DNA from: Warburgia ugandensis
Lineage: Eukaryota; Streptophyta; Magnoliopsida; Canellales; Canellaceae
Direction: 5' to 3'
Assembly: GCA_035236585.1 (NCBI GenBank)
Contig: CP141134.1
Span: 19,956,414-20,020,413, forward strand
DNA: 64,000 bases
The notes beneath the pieces are model-generated. The model saw only the letters and a list, made by a program, of their open reading frames with translations, was not told the origin of the DNA and made no database searches. Made by a program: the position numbers and the translations under genes. Below are positions 58,577-64,000 of the stretch, piece after piece. Numbering within the stretch: the stretch's first letter is position 1; every line of letters begins with the position of its first letter.

Positions 58577-58880
58577 CTATCTCTAAACTATAATTTTCAT
58601 AAATCATACATTCACAATCAAATTTCAAAGAATTTGCTTTAGAAATCAAACCATTAAGCTCATGAGAAGGTTTAGAAAGATATTTTTTAAGAAGTTTATT
58701 TTCAAGATATGCTTCTTAAATACATGCATCAATTCATAAAAAGCATATTTTGACTCATCAAATGTAAATTTTGTTACCTTATTTGTCTCTACTTCAATTT
58801 CTTTCACCACAAAATACAAATTTGTAACACCATCTCCTTCATCATTGGATATGGAGCACTCGTAGTCACTTTCTAGTTTT
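58577..58880. other. Unassigned
   Basis: Nothing recognised; decayed internal region of the copia element. Confidence 0.4.
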
Positions 58881-59160
58881 TCTTATATCTCCCACAACCA
58901 GAGGCTATTCACCTTGGAGACCTGATGTGGTTATGAGTACGACTAGGCATGAGAGGCATTTGGTCCTCTTAGTCCTCTTGATATTTTGTTGAACCAGCTT
59001 CATATCTTCTTCATTTCATAAAGTTTCTAATTTGAAGTGTGGAAAACCATCAATCACCATGTATGGTTTGTAAGGCCCTTCTTCTAGTGATCTCCATAGC
59101 CCATAACCTTCTACTGTGATGAAGATTTTCATTCTTGCTTTCCAATGGCTTAGTTGGTGT
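58881..59160 (-). pseudogene. Ty1/copia-type gag remnant
   Basis: The minus-strand frame gives LSHWKARMKIFITVEGYGLW, then RSLEEGPYKPYMVIDG, a stop, NEEDMKLVQQNIKRTKRTKC and LSCLV. This matches the copia gag pattern 'Y..WK.RM..FI...D..LW..V..GP..P' followed by 'W...D......N.KA...L...L'. Stops and shifts make it non-functional. It lies 120 bp after the primer-binding site on the same strand. Confidence 0.75.
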
Positions 59161-59280
59161 AGTTAAAGAATGGTGGCCCATGAATGGACTAACCTTCTCT
59201 AAGATTTGTTCTTATTACTACTTATTGTGATGTTTTAAAGAACTTCTATAAGTGGACCATGAACTCATGAAAATGAAAGA

Positions 59281-59298
59281 GCACTTGCTCTGATACCA
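59281..59298 (-). other. Primer-binding site, initiator Met tRNA type
   Basis: The minus strand reads TGGTATCAGAGCAAGTGC, a perfect match to the standard site. It lies between the copia 5' LTR (right) and gag (left). Confidence 0.9.
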
Positions 59299-59635
59299 AT
59301 AGATAGGTCCCTAGAGGGGGCATTAATCAGGCCTTAAAATAATTTTTAAAATGCCCATAAATTTGTCTTAAAATTGTAAAAAACTTTGGCACATAAGAGA
59401 ACATAGACCTAGGATTTTATAGTGATTCAGCCAACCAAGGCACCCACTTCCACTCTATCAAAGTATTTCCTACCTTGAGTCTTCCAAATTTATCCCCCCT
59501 TAAGGTTCTACAGATTCCTTACAAGATTTTACACATCAACTAACACTGCACTAGCCATAAACAAAAAACTGGAACATTGCAACAGTTTTACCTTCTTACA
59601 ACCACTTACGGTAAGATATAAGATAGAATAGAAGA

Positions 59636-59728
<93 letters not shown>

Positions 59729-60105
59729 CTACTCTACTCTACTCTACTCTACTCTACTCTACTCTATAAGAACACAAAGATATAGGGATAAAATGATTTT
59801 GAATGCAAAAAAAGGAAGTATTGCCACTTCAATGCTTGGAGATGATTGATTCAAAATCTTCTTGATTCTTGCTCAATAGTTGTCTTGGTCTTCCAAGAAA
59901 TTTTAAATTTATAGTATTCATGACAATAGAGCCATTGAAAATCAAATTCTAGCCATTGTAGATTATTAGCTCATTGATAAAACTATTTCAAATTTAACAT
60001 GATAGTTAATCCCAGTTGTCTCCTAATCAAGTTTACTAGATTTTCACTTTAATTGGCTACATTCCATTTTAATTGAATACATTTTGATTTTAATTGACTA
60101 GTGAT
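59299..60105 (-). mobile_element. Ty1/copia-type 5' LTR, truncated
   Basis: Homologous to 54,971-55,800 and adjacent to the primer-binding site. It is cut on its right at 60,105 by an Athila-type LTR start, so its outer end is lost. Confidence 0.7.
59640..59765. repeat. (CT)43 followed by (ACTCT)8
   Basis: The CT run at 59,640-59,725 passes directly into eight units of ACTCT at 59,726-59,765. The sister array in the 3' LTR has no pentamer part, so the pentamer arose after insertion. Confidence 0.97.
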
Positions 60106-60600
60106 AAGTGTTTAATTTTCATAAAAATCACCCAATTAGTTACCCATGTGTTGCAACTTGTAGGGGTAAATTAGATTTTTAGACCAAAATTCATAACACA
60201 TGCACTTTTGACCTAATAACCTAAAAGTTTGTTATTTTATTAGTCCATAAGCTAGTCCAAGGTAAGTATGTGATTAATCATGTTTTTCAAAGATTTAATT
60301 AGGATTTTTCACTTTTTGTAGGAATTAAGATGGTGATCCAATGGCCAAGATTAATTTGGATGAAATTGAAGATCAAGATCAAAAGATCTAATCAATGCCT
60401 CAAAATCATTACTTCAACATAAATCAAAGGCCAAGATCATCTTATGGATCAATAATGGATGTGATTAAAGGAGCCAAAGTGGGTGCATGAACTAAGCCAT
60501 GCATTCCCATCACCTTTGCATGAAAGCCACTTAAGCCACCTTAGCTATATAAGCCACGAAGGAAGGTGGCAAGCTAAGAAATTCAAATGATGCTTGTGGT
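60106..60600 (+). mobile_element. Athila-type LTR, 5' part
   Basis: Begins TGATAAGTGTTTAATTTT, the best-preserved start of this LTR type in the window. It continues with CACCCAATTAGTTACCC and TTTTGACCTAATAACC, then a GCCAC/AAGCC-rich stretch near 60,520-60,590. It parallels 1-785 in inverse. Confidence 0.7.
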
Positions 60601-61140
60601 CGCTACTTTAAACTATTTAACCTAGCCAAAATTCAAGTGATTTCTTTTGTCCTAAATTAAGAATGAAAATTAAAACATCAAATTGGAAACTAAGCAAAAA
60701 CATGAAACATGCTAAATGGAAAACTTTCCTAAAACATTCACTTTCTATAATTAAAAATTTTCTAAATTAGAAACTTCTAATTTTATGACTTTCCTAATTA
60801 ACAACTTTCCTAAAGTGAAATTTTCCTAATATGCAATTTAGCAACATTCCTAAACATAAAATTAACAACTAATCTAATGGAAACATGCTTTAAAAACCTA
60901 CTTTCCTAATCATGCAAAACTAAGAAAAGTGAGCAACCAAATCAACTATTTTAACAAGTATGAAAATTTTAATTACTTTCCAACTAACTATGATGCAAAA
61001 AAATGGAATCTAACTACAACCAAACTAAAAAAATAAATGAAAGCAATTACTAACAACAATGAAAGGAAAACTACCTAATTAACATACATTAACCATGGAA
61101 TGGCATGCATGATTCATTGGATAGGAGTGGGTTTAATCAA
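60601..61140 (-). mobile_element. Athila-type LTR, 3' half, inverted to its neighbour
   Basis: On the plus strand it is dense in ACTTTCCTAA words, the complement of TTAGGAAAGT in 23,150-23,340 and 8,600-8,820. It lies head-to-head with the 5' part at 60,106-60,600. Confidence 0.55.
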
Positions 61141-61365
61141 CTACTTTGAAAACCTAAGCATGCAATGTATTTATAACATTAACTAAGCTATATAACAATA
61201 TAATTGGGCTCTTGAAAAGTAAAGTGAACATGCCTATAGAGTGCTGGAAATTAACATACACCATTCATGCAAAGAAATCCCAGCAGTAAGGTAATTGAAA
61301 CATTCAATGAGTATAACATATAAAAAATGAAATTAATCACTTCTAATGCATTAAAACATTCAAGA

Positions 61366-61417
61366 ACAAGGTTTTTGTAACACATTTTGTAATACATTTT
61401 CAAAGGCAGGGCCCTAC
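61366..61417 (-). repeat. 52-bp fragment of a family B LTR end
   Basis: GTTTTTGTAACACATTTTGT and AATACATTTTCAAAGGCAG match the end of copy a (14,316-14,356) more closely than the end of copy d next to it. Confidence 0.65.
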
Positions 61418-64000
61418 TGTGACAACCCCAGTTTTTATAACACATTTCGTAATACGTTTTCAAAATAAAATAGCAAAAATTCTTTTCTTTAGAACTTGTT
61501 TTGAAAAAACACAAGTAATCACTTCATACATAATATAAGTAGAATTTTTGTACAAGATAAAATTCCATTGAAGGAATATATTTTATTAAATTCTAGAATC
61601 CATCCAGTGGTTGACAGTACAGCCTAAATCCATTACAATACTTGTCCAAATTACATAATCCAAAACTCAAAGCTCGCCATACAATGAAATTATCATTACA
61701 ATACAATACTCTCAAACAAAACGAAATACATGTTTTCAAGGGCTATACCCTAATGATTATTCTCTTCAAGTCTTCTGCAGTCTTGAGCTCCTAACTCTCC
61801 TTCTCTGTATCTGAGATATTGTAAACATTGAAACATTTACAATATCTCAGCAAGCTATGATTGGTAGAGGTTTCAAGAAGCATAATAATTCACAGTATAA
61901 TTCTAATACTTCATAATCCTATTATCCATAAACATACTCATATATCTAACTCTTTACTTTGTAATATATGTACATTCTTATACACACATACATACATGGA
62001 TAAATCTATCAAATTTATTAAAGTAGTCAAATATTATTCCCAACTATGCTGATCAGTTCTTTCCACTATGAGAAATCAATGTTTTAGCTAGTCCTATACT
62101 GGGAATTTCCCTTCTTGGAAAATACTGGTAATATACAATTAACTGGCATTTCATCATGCCAAAACATTAGGCATTTCACTATGCTTATCTCATATAAATC
62201 ATTGTACAAAATAATCAAAAGACTACCATGCTGCAGTCTGATCCATACTAGCATGCTTGAATAACTACCCTATTCACCACTGATACCATGGAGGAAAATA
62301 TTGTGTCACTGCCCATATGGGGAGATAGGACTTTCACAGTGGTGGCCTTCCCATAATTGCCCCACCCAACTTTTAGCCTCTCATAATCATCAAATTTTGG
62401 GAAGCAGGTGGCCAAACCCTCATAACTCCCCTATCATAGCATCCCTTAGGCTTATGCCTGTTTAAAACAAAACCACAAGCCTCCATGCTTGTATGTAAAA
62501 TAGGTTTCATACGTATCAGACAATTTGTTTGTTTACTTAGGGTTGGAATATCTTCTAGTTCCATATTCACCTAACTTAACCATTTCATATGTGTTTGGTT
62601 GGATCATAAGGGTTTCATGGGATTTAATACAAGTATTAACATTACACTTGTCAATATAAGGTCATGGGTTCAACATGTACATCACATGTAAATGCATTCA
62701 TCAAATCCTCCTACCTTCAAGTAGTGATCCATCTCTTCAGATCTTCACTGATCCTAACTGATGTATGAAATATGCAAATCCATACATACTATCAATATAT
62801 ATACAATCTGAATAATCCTTTTGATCAATAGATCTGATGGTTCGAATGATCTTCTAATCTTTCATATCTAAGTATCTTTTATTACAAGTCTTTGTGTATC
62901 GATCTCTTTGATCTAAGTTTAGTTATTTGATCATCTCTAAGGAGGAGGATCCTGTTTCTTTTATTTGAATCATATTTCATCAAGGGTTTGGATTATCTAA
63001 AATAATGATCTAGATTTGATCTATAGCATACATACTAATAAACATGCATACTAAATACAATACAATGTTATTATTCATATTGTTCTTGATCATTCAAAAT
63101 CCAATGAATCTTGTTTGATCATCCTTATCTTACTTATAATTTTTATTAGGGCTAGATAATTTACTAACCTTTTATGCTCTTATTATTATTATTATTCAAC
63201 AAGTTAATGTTTTACTGGTTGAAAATAACTTCTTTCAGCCTAAGTCTAGCTGCTCCTCTTATTTCCAATTGGCTAAAGGTTACTAAATGAATGGGTGAAC
63301 GCAAATTGGTTACTTCAATCCTCATGTAAGGAGATGTTTAGACCTCATAAACGTCAACGGAAGGTAAGGGAAGAGTGAAACTCTATTAGAAAACCCCCTT
63401 AACCACCATGTTCAACACGCACTGGAATGACCTTAGCTCAACCTTTCATAAGGTTCCTATGAGCATGTTAACCCTAAGTACTCTTTCTAATTGATTTTAA
63501 TTAAGTCCATGAACATTTAAAATGTCATTCATGGGGTTTATTATTCTCCTAGTTTGGGCTAAGGATTTGATAATCCTTATATTGTCCTACTAACTATAGC
63601 CCTTACTAATTACATCTAAGTCAAATAATCCACTCTTATTTATGTCATGAAACTCTACTTTCTCATTAGATTTCATTTTTGGTGATTTAAGAATATAAAG
63701 ACATAACCAATAATTAAACAATTATATCTACTAATAAAATTTAAATCATAAACTTTAAAGCAGAAATCTAATATAATTTTAACAACATTTTACACTAACA
63801 TGCTTCCTATGTAACTTAACTTAATGAAATGAAACTATAATTAAACTAGCATGCTCCTAAGTTATACAATACATAAAATTTTACTACTAATCTAACGGAC
63901 TCATGCTTAAACTTCAAATGTAAACTAACATGGCCCTAAGATAATTAAATCTATCAACCTAATATAACAATCTAATAACATATAGAACATAACATGCTAA
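61418..64000 (-). mobile_element. Family B LTR (copy d), runs off the window
   Basis: The minus-strand 3' end is at 61,418 (plus strand TGTGACAACCCCAG). Closely similar to copy a throughout, in particular 62,280-62,490 and 63,290-63,610. The 5' end lies beyond 64,000, so whether it is solo cannot be told. A trinucleotide TTA/ATT run lies at about 63,180-63,196. Confidence 0.8.
61811..61850 (-). other. Conserved hairpin in family B LTR (copy d)
   Basis: Sense strand is minus. CTGAGATATTGTAAA pairs perfectly with TTTACAATATCTCAG (15 bp) around a 10-nt loop. It lies about 393 nt from the LTR 3' end. Confidence 0.85.

Noticed and set aside
59281-59298. A tRNA gene fragment
   Set aside because: Only the 18-bp primer-binding site is present. 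There is no tRNA body, A box or B box.
61251-61514. 87-codon minus-strand frame with a repeated CYKN motif
   Set aside because: The internal repeat comes from the duplicated LTR end (61,366-61,480); no gene.

Overview
The window looks like gene-free nuclear DNA from a flowering plant. It is AT-rich, has no open reading frame that resembles an intact cellular gene, and carries very long (CT)n arrays. Every coding trace I can recognise belongs to a decayed plant transposon: Athila-type and Tat-type Ty3/gypsy, Ty1/copia, a TRIM, an Au-like SINE, and a plant-mobile-domain remnant. I cannot name the species. No rRNA, tRNA, CRISPR array or intact host gene was found.

Layout. 1-9,226 holds Athila-type LTRs, mostly on the minus strand, around a 58-bp minisatellite and a plant-mobile-domain (PMD) remnant. 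9,224-22,610 is one minus-strand Athila-like element (gag, protease, start of RT, 3' end). It is split by a solo LTR of a second family, here called family B (10,106-19,527), and that solo LTR is itself split by another family B solo LTR in the opposite orientation (14,305-18,841). Target-site duplications support both steps. 22.6-28.0 kb holds Athila LTR 3' halves and a minus-strand Tat-type RT-RNase H remnant. 28,599-29,465 is a TRIM-like element with two direct LTRs and a third inverted LTR, flanked by GCCAT on both sides. 31,181-34,374 is a third family B solo LTR, followed by minisatellites up to 36.4 kb.

37.9-39.8 kb holds minus-strand Athila LTR pieces. 42.1-47.6 kb is a plus-strand Athila-like element: an LTR, a tRNA-Asp primer-binding site, gag with a mutated zinc knuckle, a linker and the RT fingers. 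49,520-54,484 is a 5-kb family B solo LTR with a perfect ATTCA duplication, inserted into an Athila LTR end and carrying its own internal tandem repeats. 54.97-60.1 kb is a gutted minus-strand Ty1/copia element with a (CT)n array in each LTR and an Au-like SINE inside. 60.1-64.0 kb holds Athila LTR fragments and a family B LTR that runs off the window.

Nothing here appears able to encode a working protein. The most interesting signals are structural. One is a hairpin inside family B LTRs whose stem shows compensatory base changes between copies. The other is the TRIM whose two outer ends are the same LTR end in inverted orientation. Boundaries given as approximate were judged by eye from repeat comparison inside the window.
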